Positions 29,778 to 39,137 of a DNA stretch of 64,000 bases are shown in pieces. The stretch spans positions 48,597 through 112,596 of the forward strand of contig JAEUMK010000072.1 in assembly GCA_016792565.1 (NCBI GenBank), written 5' to 3'. The notes under the pieces were generated by a model. The model did no database searches and was not told where the DNA came from. It saw only the letters and a program-made list of their open reading frames with translations. Made by a program: the position numbers and the translations under genes. Source of the DNA: Alphaproteobacteria bacterium. Its GTDB lineage: Bacteria; Pseudomonadota; Alphaproteobacteria; Micropepsales; Micropepsaceae. Position 1 is the stretch's first letter. Every line of letters begins with the position of its first letter.

Positions 29778-31775
29778 ATGCTTTCGGCCATCGTCTTTCT
29801 GCCCCTGCTGGGCGCCGTCGTCGCAGGCTTCTTCGGACGCCTGATCGGCGCGCGCATGGCGGAAATCGTCACCACCGGCCTGCTCGGCGCGGCCGCCGTG
29901 CTCTCATGGCTCGCCTTCATCCAGATCGGTCTGAACGAGGGCGAGCCCCAGACCGTCCAGGTCGCGGAATGGATCGCCTCGGGTCTCTTCAATGTCGGCT
30001 GGACGCTGCGCTTCGATGCGCTGACCGTCGTCATGCTCGTGGTGGTGAACACCGTCTCGTCGCTCGTGCACCTCTACTCCATCGGCTACATGGCCGAGGA
30101 TCCGCACCGTCCGCGCTTCTTCGCCTATCTCTCGCTCTTCACCTTCGCGATGCTGATGCTGGTGACCGCCGACAACTTCCTCCAGCTGTTCTTCGGCTGG
30201 GAGGGCGTCGGCCTCGCCTCCTACCTGCTGATTGGCTTTTGGTACCAGAAGCCCTCGGCCAACGCGGCGGCGATCAAGGCCTTCGTGGTCAACCGGGTCG
30301 GCGATTTCGGCTTCGCGCTGGGCATCGTCGGCATCTTCGCGGTCTACGGCACGATCTCGTTCGACGAGGTCTTCGCCGCGACGCCGGCGATGGTCGGGCG
30401 CACCTTCGAGTTCGCCGGCGCGCAGTACGACGTCGTGACGACACTCACCTTCCTTCTGTTCGTCGGCGCGATGGGCAAATCGGCGCAGTTCCTGCTCCAC
30501 ACCTGGCTGCCGGACGCCATGGAAGGACCGACCCCGGTGTCGGCGCTCATCCACGCCGCGACCATGGTGACGGCGGGCGTTTTCCTCGTCTGCCGCTGCT
30601 CGCCGATGTTCGAGTATGCGCCCGATACGCTGGCCTTCGTGACGATCATCGGCGCGATCACCGCCTTCTTCGCCGCCACGGTCGGCATGTTCCAGAACGA
30701 CATCAAGCGGGTCATCGCCTATTCGACCTGCTCGCAGCTCGGCTACATGTTCTTCGCGGCCGGCGTCTCGGCCTACCAGGCGGCGATGTTCCACCTTTTC
30801 ACGCACGCCTTCTTCAAGGCGCTGCTGTTCCTGGGCGCCGGCTCGGTCATCCATGCCATGCACCACGAGCAGGACATGCGGAAGATGGGCGGCATCTGGA
30901 AGGCGATCCCGTTCACCTACGCGATGATGACCATCGGCACGATCGCTCTGATCGGCTTCGGCATCCCGCATGTCGGCGGCTTCGCCGGCTTTTACTCGAA
31001 GGACGCGATCATCGAGACCGCCTATGCGGCGGGCGGGGTGGGGACCTTCGCCTTCATCGCCGGCATCGCGGCCGCGCTGATGACCTCGTTCTACTCCTGG
31101 CGCCTCGCCTTCATGACCTTCCACGGGGAACCGAAGTGGAAGCACGGCCACGACGCCCACCATGCGCACGACGCGCACGGCCATGACGATCACGGCCACG
31201 CGCACGAGCCGCACGAATCGCCGCTGACCATGACGATCCCGCTCGCCCTCCTGGCGATCGGCGCCATCGCCTCGGGCTTCCTCTTCTACCCCTACTTCAT
31301 CGGCGACGATAACCACGCCTTCTGGCGTGACGCGATCTTCGTCGCCGCGAACCACCATGCGCTGCACGACCGCCACAGCGTCCCGGAATGGGTGATCTGG
31401 GCGCCGCTCGTCGTGACGGTGCTCGGCTTCCTGATCGCCGCCTACTATTTCCTCCTGAGGCCGGAACGGGCGGCCGCGCTCGCCGCGCGCGAAGGCCTGC
31501 TCTACAATTTCCTCAAGAACAAATGGTACTTCGACGAGATCTACGACGTCCTCATCGTGCGGCCCGCCATGTGGATCGGCCGCAAGCTGTGGAAGCTCGG
31601 CGACGGCTGGCTGATCGACGGCTTCGGCCCTGACGGCGTCGCCGCCCGCGTCAAGGACATCGCCGGGCGCGCCGTGCGGCTCCAGACCGGCTTCATCTAC
31701 CATTACGCCTTCGCCATGCTGATCGGGGTCGCGGCCCTCCTCACCTGGCTGATGTTCGGGAGCGCGCCGAAATGA
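29778..31775 (+). CDS. nuoL: NADH-quinone oxidoreductase subunit L
   Basis: A 665-residue antiporter-like subunit with around 16 membrane segments and the lateral C-terminal helix. Motifs include [48 protein letters not shown] cited by [19 protein letters not shown], and [16 protein letters not shown]. An unusual loop at residues 456-479 holds 11 histidines in 24 positions, with acidic residues between. The loop lies between two membrane segments and could bind metal. The stop overlaps nuoM (ATGA). Confidence 0.98.
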   Translation: MLSAIVFLPLLGAVVAGFFGRLIGARMAEIVTTGLLGAAAVLSWLAFIQIGLNEGEPQTVQVAEWIASGLFNVGWTLRFDALTVVMLVVVNTVSSLVHLYSIGYMAEDPHRPRFFAYLSLFTFAMLMLVTADNFLQLFFGWEGVGLASYLLIGFWYQKPSANAAAIKAFVVNRVGDFGFALGIVGIFAVYGTISFDEVFAATPAMVGRTFEFAGAQYDVVTTLTFLLFVGAMGKSAQFLLHTWLPDAMEGPTPVSALIHAATMVTAGVFLVCRCSPMFEYAPDTLAFVTIIGAITAFFAATVGMFQNDIKRVIAYSTCSQLGYMFFAAGVSAYQAAMFHLFTHAFFKALLFLGAGSVIHAMHHEQDMRKMGGIWKAIPFTYAMMTIGTIALIGFGIPHVGGFAGFYSKDAIIETAYAAGGVGTFAFIAGIAAALMTSFYSWRLAFMTFHGEPKWKHGHDAHHAHDAHGHDDHGHAHEPHESPLTMTIPLALLAIGAIASGFLFYPYFIGDDNHAFWRDAIFVAANHHALHDRHSVPEWVIWAPLVVTVLGFLIAAYYFLLRPERAAALAAREGLLYNFLKNKWYFDEIYDVLIVRPAMWIGRKLWKLGDGWLIDGFGPDGVAARVKDIAGRAVRLQTGFIYHYAFAMLIGVAALLTWLMFGSAPK

Positions 31776-33358
31776 GTTCCTGGCCGCTCCTTTCGATCGT
31801 CACCTTCCTGCCGCTGGCGGGCGCGCTCTTCATCTTCCTGCTCGGCCGCGCCGAGGGCGAGGCCGGCGACCGCAACGCCAAGTGGGTCGCGCTGTGGACG
31901 ACGCTGGCGACCTTCGCCTTTGCGGTGATGATCTGGGTCGAGTTCGACCCGGCCAATCCCGGCTTCCAGATGATCGAGGAGGCGCCCTGGCTCGGCGGCG
32001 GCGTTTCCTACAAGATGGGCGTCGACGGCATCTCGGTGCTGTTCGTGGTGCTCACTGCCTTCCTGATGCCGGCGGCGATCCTGTGCTCGTGGAATTCGAT
32101 CGAGGTGCGGGTCAAGCACTACATGATCGCCTTCCTCGTCCTCGAGACGCTGATGATCGGCGTCTTCTGCGCGCTCGACCTCGTCGTCTTCTACGTCTTC
32201 TTCGAAGGCGGCCTGATCCCGATGTTCATCATCATCGGCGTCTGGGGCGGCAAGCGGCGGGTCTATGCGACCTACAAGTTCTTCCTCTACACGCTGCTCG
32301 GCTCGGTGCTGATGCTGATCGCCATCCTCTACATGTGGGGGACGGCGGGAACGACCGACATCGTCAAGCTCATGGACTACGACTTCCTCCCCGAAGCGCA
32401 GACCTGGCTCTGGCTCGCCTTCTTCGCCTCCTTCGCGGTCAAGATGCCGATGTGGCCGGTCCACACATGGCTGCCCGACGCCCATGTCGAGGCCCCGACC
32501 GCGGGCTCCGTCATCCTCGCCGGCATCCTCCTGAAGATGGGTGGATACGGCTTCCTGCGGTTCTCGCTGCCGATGTTCCCGCTCGCCTCGGTCGAGTTCG
32601 CGCCGCTGGTCTTCGCGCTCTCGGTGGTGGCGATCGTCTACACCTCGCTCGTCGCCCTGGCGCAGGAGGACATCAAGAAGCTCATCGCCTATTCCTCGGT
32701 CGCCCATATGGGCTTCGTGACGATGGGCATCTTCACGCTGAACCAGCAGGGCATCGACGGCGCGATCTTCCAGATGATCAGCCACGGTTTCGTCTCGGCC
32801 GCGCTCTTCCTCGCCGTCGGCGTCATCTACGACCGCATGCACACGCGCGAGATCGCGGCCTATGGCGGCCTCGTCAACCGCATGCCGCTCTATGCCTTCG
32901 CCTTCCTCGTCTTCACGATGGCGAATGTCGGCCTGCCCGGCACCTCGGGTTTCGTCGGCGAGTTCCTGACCCTCGCCGGCGCCTTCCAGGCGAACACATG
33001 GGTCGCCATCGGCGCGGCGACCGGCGTCATCCTGTCGGCCGCCTATGCGCTCTACCTCTACCGCCGCGTCGTCTTCGGCGCGATGACCCGGCCGGAACTC
33101 GCGACCATCCAGGATCTCAACCTGCGCGAGATCGTCACCATCGCGCCGCTGATTGCCGCGACCATCTGGTTCGGCGTCCAGCCGGGCGGCGTGCTCCACG
33201 TCACCGGACCGGCCGTTCAGCAGCTCATTCAGGACATGGACGTGGCCGTGCCCAGGGCGCCGGTGCCGGTGTCCGAGCTCGTCGCCGCGCCGCAAGGCGA
33301 GGCCGGGCATGACGCGGGACACGGCGCCGAGCACGCGCCGGCGGAAGGACAGCACTGA
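31772..33358 (+). CDS. nuoM: NADH-quinone oxidoreductase subunit M
   Basis: A 528-residue antiporter-like membrane subunit. Motifs include [38 protein letters not shown] and [15 protein letters not shown]. The last 25 residues are His/Ala/Glu-rich ([17 protein letters not shown]). The stop shares a base with the nuoN ATG. Confidence 0.98.
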   Translation: MSSWPLLSIVTFLPLAGALFIFLLGRAEGEAGDRNAKWVALWTTLATFAFAVMIWVEFDPANPGFQMIEEAPWLGGGVSYKMGVDGISVLFVVLTAFLMPAAILCSWNSIEVRVKHYMIAFLVLETLMIGVFCALDLVVFYVFFEGGLIPMFIIIGVWGGKRRVYATYKFFLYTLLGSVLMLIAILYMWGTAGTTDIVKLMDYDFLPEAQTWLWLAFFASFAVKMPMWPVHTWLPDAHVEAPTAGSVILAGILLKMGGYGFLRFSLPMFPLASVEFAPLVFALSVVAIVYTSLVALAQEDIKKLIAYSSVAHMGFVTMGIFTLNQQGIDGAIFQMISHGFVSAALFLAVGVIYDRMHTREIAAYGGLVNRMPLYAFAFLVFTMANVGLPGTSGFVGEFLTLAGAFQANTWVAIGAATGVILSAAYALYLYRRVVFGAMTRPELATIQDLNLREIVTIAPLIAATIWFGVQPGGVLHVTGPAVQQLIQDMDVAVPRAPVPVSELVAAPQGEAGHDAGHGAEHAPAEGQH

Positions 33359-34800
33359 TGGATACGCTTCACGCCGATCTGATGCTCATGCTGCCCGAGC
33401 TTCTGCTGGCGGTCGGCAGCATGGTCGTCCTGCTGTTCGGCGTCTTCGCCGCGCAGAACCGGCCGGGGCTCGTCAACATGCTGGCCGTCGTGCTTTTTGC
33501 AGCATCGGCCTTTCTCGTCTGGCGCCAGCCGATGGGCCTCGACGCCTCGGCCTTCTCGGACGCCTTCGTCGTCAACGACTTTACGCGCTTCGCCAAGCTG
33601 CTGGTTCTGCTCGGCGCGGCGCTGTCGATCCTGCTGTCGACCCGCTTCTTCGACCGCGAGAAGATCGCCCGCTTCGAGTTCGCGCCGCTGATGATCCTGG
33701 CGACGCTTGGCATGCTGATGATGATCTCGGCCGGCGGCCTGATGTCGCTCTATGTCGGCCTCGAACTGCAGTCGCTCGCGCTCTACGTGCTCGCCGCCTT
33801 CAACCGCGACTCGGTCAAGGCGACCGAGGCGGGCCTGAAGTATTTCGTGCTCGGCGCCCTCTCGTCCTGTCTGCTGCTCTACGGCTCCAGCCTGATCTAC
33901 GGCTTTTCGGGCACGGTCGCGTTCGACGGCATTCGCACGGCCATCGACGGCGGCCGTAATCTGGGCGTCGTCATCGGCATCGTCTTCGTCATGGCGGGCC
34001 TCGCCTTCAAGATCTCCGCCGTGCCGTTTCACATGTGGACGCCGGACGTCTACGAGGGCGCGCCCACGCCGGTCACCGCCTTCTTCGCCGGCGCGCCCAA
34101 GGCGGCCGCGGTCGCCCTGCTGCTGCGCGTCCTCTTCGATGCCTTCCCCAATGCGGTCGCCGACTGGCGCCAGATCGTCACTTTCATCTCCATCGCCTCG
34201 ATGGCGCTCGGGGCTTTCGCCGCGATCGGCCAGACCAACATCAAGCGCCTGATGGCCTACAGCTCCATCGGCAATATCGGCTATGCGCTGGTCGGCATCG
34301 CGGCGGGAACGGAGCAGGGCATCGCCGCCGTCCTCGTCTTCATGGCGATCTACGTGGTCATGACGGCCGGCGTCTTCGTCTGCATCCTCGCCATGCGCCG
34401 CGCCGACGGTCAGGCCGAGAACATCCAGGACCTCTCGGGCCTGATGGCGACCCGGCCGCTGCTGGCGCTCTGCTGGATCGTGCTGCTCTTCTCCTATGTC
34501 GGCCTGCCGCCGCTGCCCGGCTTCTTCGGCAAGTTCTACGTCTTCGGCGCGGCGGTGGAGCAGGGGCTCTGGCCGCTCGCCGTCATCGGCATCCTCACCA
34601 GCGTGGTCGCCGCCTTCTACTATGTCCGCCTCGTCATGCTGATGATCAACGGCGAGCCGGGCAAACCGTTCGAGGCCGCCATGGGCGCCCAGCTGCGCGC
34701 CGTGCTCGGCGGCTCGATGGCCTTCACGCTCGCCATGGTGGTCGTGCCCGGCATCCTGGTCGGCTGGGCCGCAACGGCGGCAGCGGCGCTGGTGAAGTGA
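33358..34800 (+). CDS. nuoN: NADH-quinone oxidoreductase subunit N
   Basis: A 480-residue antiporter-like subunit that completes the 14-subunit set. Motifs include YVGLELQSLALYVLAAF, KISAVPFHMWTPDVYEGAP and YSSIGNIGYALVGIA. The stop overlaps the birA GTG, so birA is translationally coupled to the operon. Confidence 0.98.
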   Translation: MDTLHADLMLMLPELLLAVGSMVVLLFGVFAAQNRPGLVNMLAVVLFAASAFLVWRQPMGLDASAFSDAFVVNDFTRFAKLLVLLGAALSILLSTRFFDREKIARFEFAPLMILATLGMLMMISAGGLMSLYVGLELQSLALYVLAAFNRDSVKATEAGLKYFVLGALSSCLLLYGSSLIYGFSGTVAFDGIRTAIDGGRNLGVVIGIVFVMAGLAFKISAVPFHMWTPDVYEGAPTPVTAFFAGAPKAAAVALLLRVLFDAFPNAVADWRQIVTFISIASMALGAFAAIGQTNIKRLMAYSSIGNIGYALVGIAAGTEQGIAAVLVFMAIYVVMTAGVFVCILAMRRADGQAENIQDLSGLMATRPLLALCWIVLLFSYVGLPPLPGFFGKFYVFGAAVEQGLWPLAVIGILTSVVAAFYYVRLVMLMINGEPGKPFEAAMGAQLRAVLGGSMAFTLAMVVVPGILVGWAATAAAALVK

Positions 34801-35549
34801 CGCCGGAACCCTGGCCGGCCGAATTCGGGCTGGAGGTCTTCGACGAGATCGATTCCACCCAGACCGAAGCGCGCCGCCGGGCCCAGGCCGGCGGCAGCGG
34901 GCCGGTGTGGATCGTCGCCCGCCGCCAGACCGCCGGCCACGGACGGCGCGGCCGGGCCTGGACCTCGCCCGCCGGCAATCTCATGGCGACCGTGCTGATG
35001 CGTCCCGCCATCGCCATCGCCGAGGCGCCGCAGGTCTCCTTCGTCGCCGCCCTGGCGGTCGCCGATCTGCTCGACCGCTGCGCTCCTGGCCGCTGCACGC
35101 TGAAATGGCCCAACGACCCGCTGCTGGACGGACGCAAGGCGGCGGGCGTTCTGCCGGACTCGGCCGGTCGCGCCGACGGTACGCTCGACTGGCTGCTGGT
35201 CGGGTTCGGCGTGAACCTCGCTTCCAGCCCTGACGACACGCCCTATCCGACCGCCTCGGTTGCCGCCGTCACGGGTCTCGCGCCCGATCCCGACATCGCC
35301 CTCGGCGTGCTCGCCAACGCCTGGAAGCGCCGCTTCGAGGATTGGCAGGCGCGCGGCTTCGGCCCGACGCGCGAGGCCTGGCTCGCCCGCGCCCATGGCC
35401 TTGGCCGCGACGTGCGCGTCCAGTTGCCGGACGAGACCTTTACCGCCCGGTTCGAGGGCCTTACCGACACCGGGGCGCTCGTCGCCCGTCTGCCGTCCGG
35501 CGAAACCCGGCTCGTCGCCGCGGGCGATGTCTTCCCGGTCGCCGCATGA
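34797..35549 (+). CDS. birA: Biotin--[acetyl-CoA-carboxylase] ligase
   Basis: A 250-residue enzyme that attaches biotin to the carboxyl carrier protein via biotinyl-AMP. It starts with GTG 34797, overlapping the nuoN stop. Motifs: STQTEARRRA, the nucleotide loop GRRGRAWTSPAGNLM, the biotin site KWPND, and VGFGVNL, followed by a small C-terminal barrel. It lacks the DNA-binding N-terminal domain, so it is a group I ligase and not a repressor. The nuo-birA order is standard in alphaproteobacteria. Confidence 0.95.
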   Translation: MTPEPWPAEFGLEVFDEIDSTQTEARRRAQAGGSGPVWIVARRQTAGHGRRGRAWTSPAGNLMATVLMRPAIAIAEAPQVSFVAALAVADLLDRCAPGRCTLKWPNDPLLDGRKAAGVLPDSAGRADGTLDWLLVGFGVNLASSPDDTPYPTASVAAVTGLAPDPDIALGVLANAWKRRFEDWQARGFGPTREAWLARAHGLGRDVRVQLPDETFTARFEGLTDTGALVARLPSGETRLVAAGDVFPVAA

Positions 35550-35650
35550 CGCCTCGGGCGGCGCAGGCCGCTATAGGACAGCGTTCCTTGAACGGCGGCG
35601 CCTGCCGCCCCATATGCCCCGCCGCCGCATCCGGCGGCGGGGGAGACGCC

Positions 35651-35824
35651 ATGATTTCCATCGACGTTCGAATGGCCGCGCGGGAAATGCCCCCCGCCAT
35701 TTCTGACGTTCGAATGGCCGCGGCGGGCGCGGAAATCCGCCGTTTCGACGTTCGAATGACGCGGAAAGTCGCGTTCCCGCGAACCCCGTCCACGCCCCGG
35801 ACATCCCGCCCGGAAATGCTATAG
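35651..35824 (+). CDS. Possible small ORF built from three 14-residue repeats
   Basis: A 57-codon frame with ATG 35651 six bases after GGGGGAGA. The product repeats DVRMAAREMPPAIS, DVRMAAAGAEIRRF, DVRMTRKV. Each unit is exactly 42 bases, so the frame is kept. Its TAG stop falls in a CTATAG sequence that may be the coaX -10, ten bases before coaX. It may be a leader peptide, or only a chance frame through a tandem repeat. I know no such protein family. Confidence 0.25.
   Translation: MISIDVRMAAREMPPAISDVRMAAAGAEIRRFDVRMTRKVAFPRTPSTPRTSRPEML
35663..35764 (+). repeat. Three tandem 42-bp repeats with a GACGTTCGAATG core
   Basis: GACGTTCGAATGGCCGCG occurs at 35663-35680 and 35705-35722, and a diverged copy, GACGTTCGAATGACGCGG, at 35747-35764. 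The spacing is exactly 42 bases each time. Within each core TTCGAA is a palindrome. The intervening 24 bases differ more. It lies in the birA-coaX gap. Confidence 0.8.
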
Positions 35825-35833
35825 AAGACGCCC

Positions 35834-36643
35834 ATGCTCCTCGCGATCGACGCCGGCAACACCAACATCGTCTTCGCCATCACCGATGGCGAACGCACGC
35901 TGGCGCAGTTCCGCGCCTCGACCAAGGAAGGCCGCACGGCCGACGAATACTATGTCTGGCTCGCCCAGCTCATGGAGCTCCAGGGCCTGAAGGCGGCCGA
36001 CATCGACGGCGCGATCATCGCGACCGTGGTGCCGCAGGCGCTGTTCAATCTCCAGCGCCTCTGCCGGAAATATCTCAAGCGCGAGCCGCTGGTGGTCGGC
36101 GAGGACAATGTCGATCTCGGCATCGCCATCCGGGCCGACCGGCCCAAGGCGGTCGGCGCCGACCGTCTGGTCAACGCCGTCGCCGCCCATGCCGACTACG
36201 GCGGCAATCTCATCCTCATCGATTTCGGCACGGCGACAACCTTCGACATCGTCGGCGCCGACGGCGCGTATGAAGGCGGCATCATCGCGCCGGGCGTGAA
36301 CCTCTCGATGGAGGCGCTGCATCAGGCGGCGGCGCAGCTTCCCCGCATCGCCATCGAGCGGCCGCAGAGCGTCGTCGGCCGCGACACCATCCCGGCCATG
36401 CAGTCGGGCGTCTTCTGGGGCTATATCGCGATGATCGAGGGCCTCGTCGCCCGCATCCAGGCCGAACTCGGCACGAAGATGAAGGTCATCGGCACCGGCG
36501 GCCTCGCCAATCTCTTTCGCCATTCCACGACGGCGATCGACGAGATCGACGGCGACCTGACGATCCGGGGCCTGCGCTACATCTGGGCGCGCAATCACCA
36601 CAACAGCGGCCCGCCGCTGGTCGATCCGGCCGACCCGGCATGA
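35834..36643 (+). CDS. coaX: Type III pantothenate kinase
   Basis: A 269-residue kinase for the first step of CoA synthesis, of the ASKHA fold. Motifs: [15 protein letters not shown] (phosphate 1), [11 protein letters not shown], and [15 protein letters not shown], followed by [21 protein letters not shown] (35819-35824) ten bases before the ATG may be a -10 with a poor -35 (CCGGAC, 35797-35802), which would give a very short leader. The stop overlaps rnj by ATGA. Confidence 0.96.
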   Translation: MLLAIDAGNTNIVFAITDGERTLAQFRASTKEGRTADEYYVWLAQLMELQGLKAADIDGAIIATVVPQALFNLQRLCRKYLKREPLVVGEDNVDLGIAIRADRPKAVGADRLVNAVAAHADYGGNLILIDFGTATTFDIVGADGAYEGGIIAPGVNLSMEALHQAAAQLPRIAIERPQSVVGRDTIPAMQSGVFWGYIAMIEGLVARIQAELGTKMKVIGTGGLANLFRHSTTAIDEIDGDLTIRGLRYIWARNHHNSGPPLVDPADPA

Positions 36644-38298
36644 GCGTAGCCAGCCAGACCGAACTCGTCTTCCTGCCGCTGGGCGGCTCGGGCGAGATCG
36701 GGATGAACCTCAATCTCTACGGCTTCGGTCCCGCCGAGCGGCGCAAGTGGATCATCGTCGATCTCGGCATCACCTTCGGCGACGAGCTGACGCCGGGCGT
36801 CGACGTCATCATGCCCGACATCCGCTTCATCGCCGAACGCCGCCGCGATCTGCTCGGCATCGTCCTCACCCACGCGCACGAGGACCATATCGGCGCGGTC
36901 GCGCATCTGTGGCCGCAATTGCGCTGTCCGATCTATGCGACGCCGTTCACCGCGGCGCTGGTGCGGGCGAAGCTCGAGGAAGCCGATGTCGATGCCCGCG
37001 TGACGATCGTCGAGCTCGGCGGCACGATCAGCCTGCCGCCTTTCGAGATCGAGCTGATCACGCTCACCCACTCGATCCCCGAACCCAACGCCGTCGCCAT
37101 CCGCACGCCGCTGGGAACCATCCTCAACACCGGCGACTGGAAGATCGACCCCGACCCGCTGCTCGGCGAGACGACCGACGAAGAGGCGCTTCGCCGCCTC
37201 GGCGACGAGGGCGTGCTGGCGATGACCTGCGATTCCACCAACGTCTTCGTACCCGGCCGCGCGGGGTCCGAGGCGGACGTGCGCACCACGCTCTCACGCC
37301 TCATCAAGTCCTATACCGGCCGCCGTATCGCCGTCACCGCCTTCGCCTCGAACGTCGCCCGGCTCGAAACCGTGGCGCTCGCCGCCCGCGATGCCGGGCG
37401 CAGCGTCGCGCTGGTCGGCCGCTCGATGCGCCGCATGGTGGCGGCGGCGCGGGCGACCGGCTACCTGACGGCGGCGCCCGACTTCGTTCCGGAGGAGCAG
37501 GCGGCGCTCATTCCGGCCGACGACATCGTCTATCTCTGCACCGGAAGCCAGGGCGAGTTCGGTTCGGCCCTCGCGCGCATCGCGACCGGCGAACACCGCA
37601 CCGCGCCGCTCGATCCGGGCGATGTCGTGATCTTCTCCTCGCGCGTCATTCCCGGCAACGAGAAGCGGGTCGGCGCGCTGCAGAACGCATTGGCCGCGCG
37701 CGGCATCGAGATCGTCACCGACCAGGACCACCACGTCCACGTCTCCGGCCATCCCTGCCGCGACGAGCTGGCCGACATGTATCGCTGGGTCCGCCCCGCT
37801 ATCGCCATCCCGGTGCATGGCGAGCTCCGCCACCTGATGGAGCACCGGCGTTTCGCCGAGAGCCTTCAGGTGCCGCACGCCATCGTCGCGCCCAACGGCT
37901 CGGTGCTGAAGCTCGCCCCCGGCACGCCGTGCATCGTGGACGAGGCGCCTGCCGGCCGCCTGCATCTCGACGGCACGGTGCCCGTGCTGGCGGGGGATTG
38001 CGTTGCGCGCGCTCGCAGGGGGCTTTCCTTCGCGGGCTTCGCCGCGCTCACCGCCGTCGTCGGGCCGAAAGGCCGTCTCGCCGCGCCGCTCTCGCTCATC
38101 ACCGAGGGCATCCCCGAATCCGTCGTCGGCGCGCTGCGCGAGGCGGCGGAAAAGGAGGCGGGCGGCGCGCGGTTCGGCGACGACGAGGAGTCGGCCGAAC
38201 GGCTACGCCGGGCCGTCCGTCGGGCGGCTCAGGCCGCCTGGGGCAAGCGGCCGATGGTCAAGGTGGAAATCCTCGTGCTGGAGGGCAGGCGCGCATGA
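36640..38298 (+). CDS. rnj: Ribonuclease J
   Basis: A 552-residue metallo-beta-lactamase/beta-CASP ribonuclease. The zinc motif is [17 protein letters not shown], with further metal ligands in [10 protein letters not shown] and [10 protein letters not shown]. The beta-CASP region contains [32 protein letters not shown] and [11 protein letters not shown]. It combines endonuclease and 5'-to-3' exonuclease activity in RNA processing in alphaproteobacteria. It overlaps coaX and the next gene by four bases each. Confidence 0.96.
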   Translation: MSVASQTELVFLPLGGSGEIGMNLNLYGFGPAERRKWIIVDLGITFGDELTPGVDVIMPDIRFIAERRRDLLGIVLTHAHEDHIGAVAHLWPQLRCPIYATPFTAALVRAKLEEADVDARVTIVELGGTISLPPFEIELITLTHSIPEPNAVAIRTPLGTILNTGDWKIDPDPLLGETTDEEALRRLGDEGVLAMTCDSTNVFVPGRAGSEADVRTTLSRLIKSYTGRRIAVTAFASNVARLETVALAARDAGRSVALVGRSMRRMVAAARATGYLTAAPDFVPEEQAALIPADDIVYLCTGSQGEFGSALARIATGEHRTAPLDPGDVVIFSSRVIPGNEKRVGALQNALAARGIEIVTDQDHHVHVSGHPCRDELADMYRWVRPAIAIPVHGELRHLMEHRRFAESLQVPHAIVAPNGSVLKLAPGTPCIVDEAPAGRLHLDGTVPVLAGDCVARARRGLSFAGFAALTAVVGPKGRLAAPLSLITEGIPESVVGALREAAEKEAGGARFGDDEESAERLRRAVRRAAQAAWGKRPMVKVEILVLEGRRA

Positions 38299-38546
38299 GT
38301 ATCGGCGGCTCGATCGTCGTCTTCGTCATCGCCTGGTGGCTGGCCTTCCAGGCGCTGCTGCCGGTCGGCGTCCGCTCGCCGGCCGAGGAGGGCAGGGTGC
38401 TCGACGGTGACCCCGGTGCACCGGTGAAGGGCAATCTTCTGGTCAAGGGTCTTTGGGCGGCTGCCATCGCCGTCGTCATCTGGGGCGTTCTCTTTGCCCT
38501 CATCGAGTACTCGGGCCTCGACTTCGAGGATCTGCCGTCGTTCTGA
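38295..38546 (+). CDS. DUF1467 family membrane protein
   Basis: An 83-residue protein with two membrane segments, at about 3-22 (GSIVVFVIAWWLAFQALLP) and 50-71 (LWAAAIAVVIWGVLFALIEY). The loop PVGVRSPAEEG and the two-helix layout match DUF1467, a family of unknown function found next to proS or rnj in alphaproteobacteria. It overlaps rnj by ATGA and ends the coaX-rnj unit. On the + strand no convincing terminator follows directly. Confidence 0.88.
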   Translation: MSIGGSIVVFVIAWWLAFQALLPVGVRSPAEEGRVLDGDPGAPVKGNLLVKGLWAAAIAVVIWGVLFALIEYSGLDFEDLPSF

Positions 38547-38569
38547 GGAGACCGGCCGCCGCCCGCCAC

Positions 38570-38600
38570 AAAAAAGAAAAGCGAGGCCGCAGCCTCGCTT
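38570..38600 (-). terminator. Strong intrinsic terminator on the minus strand
   Basis: AAGCGAGGC (38579-38587) and GCCTCGCTT (38592-38600) form a perfect 9-bp stem around CGCA. On the minus strand it is followed by TTCTTTTTT. On the + strand no T-run follows, so it points away from DUF1467 and serves an unidentified minus-strand transcript. Confidence 0.75.
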
Positions 38601-38700
38601 GCTCCATTTCGGAATTATTGTCCCCCGCTCATTGGAATGGCGGGGGTGATCTCCTCCCTAAACGCAGCCGCGCGAAGCGCCGGCCCCTTTTGGTGCTAAT
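38570..38700 (-). ncRNA. Candidate minus-strand small RNA in an AT-rich intergenic island
   Basis: Read on the minus strand, three hairpins follow each other. The first is at 38684-38667 (GCCGGCGC/GCGCGGC). The second is at 38646-38622 (CCCCCGC stem with an inner CAT/ATG pairing). The third is a terminator at 38600-38579 followed by a U-rich tail. Between the first two lies an unpaired AGGGAGGAG, resembling a ribosome binding site or its mimic. No protein-coding gene is present on this strand. On the + strand the same segment shows CTCCTCCC, an anti-Shine-Dalgarno sequence. The 5' end is not defined, and I cannot match it to a named RNA family. Confidence 0.35.
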
Positions 38701-38819
38701 CAATTAGACGTTGCGTTCCGTCGTGTAAACGTAATTTTCGTTCATGGTGCGGTGCAACATTGGTTTTTTCGTTCAAGGCGGGCATCGAACCGCCCGATTT
38801 TTCAGCCTATGGTAAAAAC

Positions 38820-39137
38820 ATGCGCCGAGCCGCCGTCCTCTGCTGCACGCTTCTGGCCTCCGTCCAGCAGATTGCTGCCGAAACCCTGACTGCGCGCTCG
38901 CCCTGCGCCGCTCCCGCCGACCACACCGCCTCGCCCGATGTCGATGCGGGCGACGTGAACGGCCGGCCTCTGCCGCCCTCCCTGATGCTCGAACTGCGGC
39001 GAACCATGCCGACCGGCAGCGACTGGCTTCTCGATGCGACCCTCGCAATTGTGGTCGTGGATGGCGGCGGGGTGCGGATCGAAGGGCCGGACGGCGCAAC
39101 GCTCGGCGCCCGCCCTACCGATCCGGCCTGCGAATGA
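38820..39137 (+). CDS. Small secreted protein of unknown function
   Basis: The protein has 105 residues. ATG 38820 gives a signal peptide, MRRAAVLCCTLLASVQQIAA, followed by a short domain with two cysteines (SPCAAPADHTAS and the last DPACE) and a central beta stretch (DWLLDATLAIVVVDGGGVRI). No good Shine-Dalgarno is seen, and an upstream ATG at 38760 is possible. Its stop overlaps the next gene's ATG (ATGA), so the two are coupled and may work together. The family is unknown to me. Confidence 0.65.
   Translation: MRRAAVLCCTLLASVQQIAAETLTARSPCAAPADHTASPDVDAGDVNGRPLPPSLMLELRRTMPTGSDWLLDATLAIVVVDGGGVRIEGPDGATLGARPTDPACE

Noticed and set aside
35663..35764. A CRISPR array
   Set aside because: Only three repeat cores of 18 bases with one diverged; the spacers are 24 bases and partly alike; no cas genes are near.
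38453..38707. A + strand 84-codon frame past DUF1467
   Set aside because: It runs out of frame through the DUF1467 gene and into the hairpin region, with no start signal or domain.
38710..38752. A minus-strand micro-ORF (MNENYVYTTERNV)
   Set aside because: It has only 13 codons and no ribosome binding site. It lies in the candidate RNA region, and there is no sign that it is translated.
38570..38760. tmRNA or 6S RNA
   Set aside because: No alanine tRNA-like acceptor or tag sequence of the ANDNYA type is present, and no long central bubble structure of 6S RNA could be drawn.
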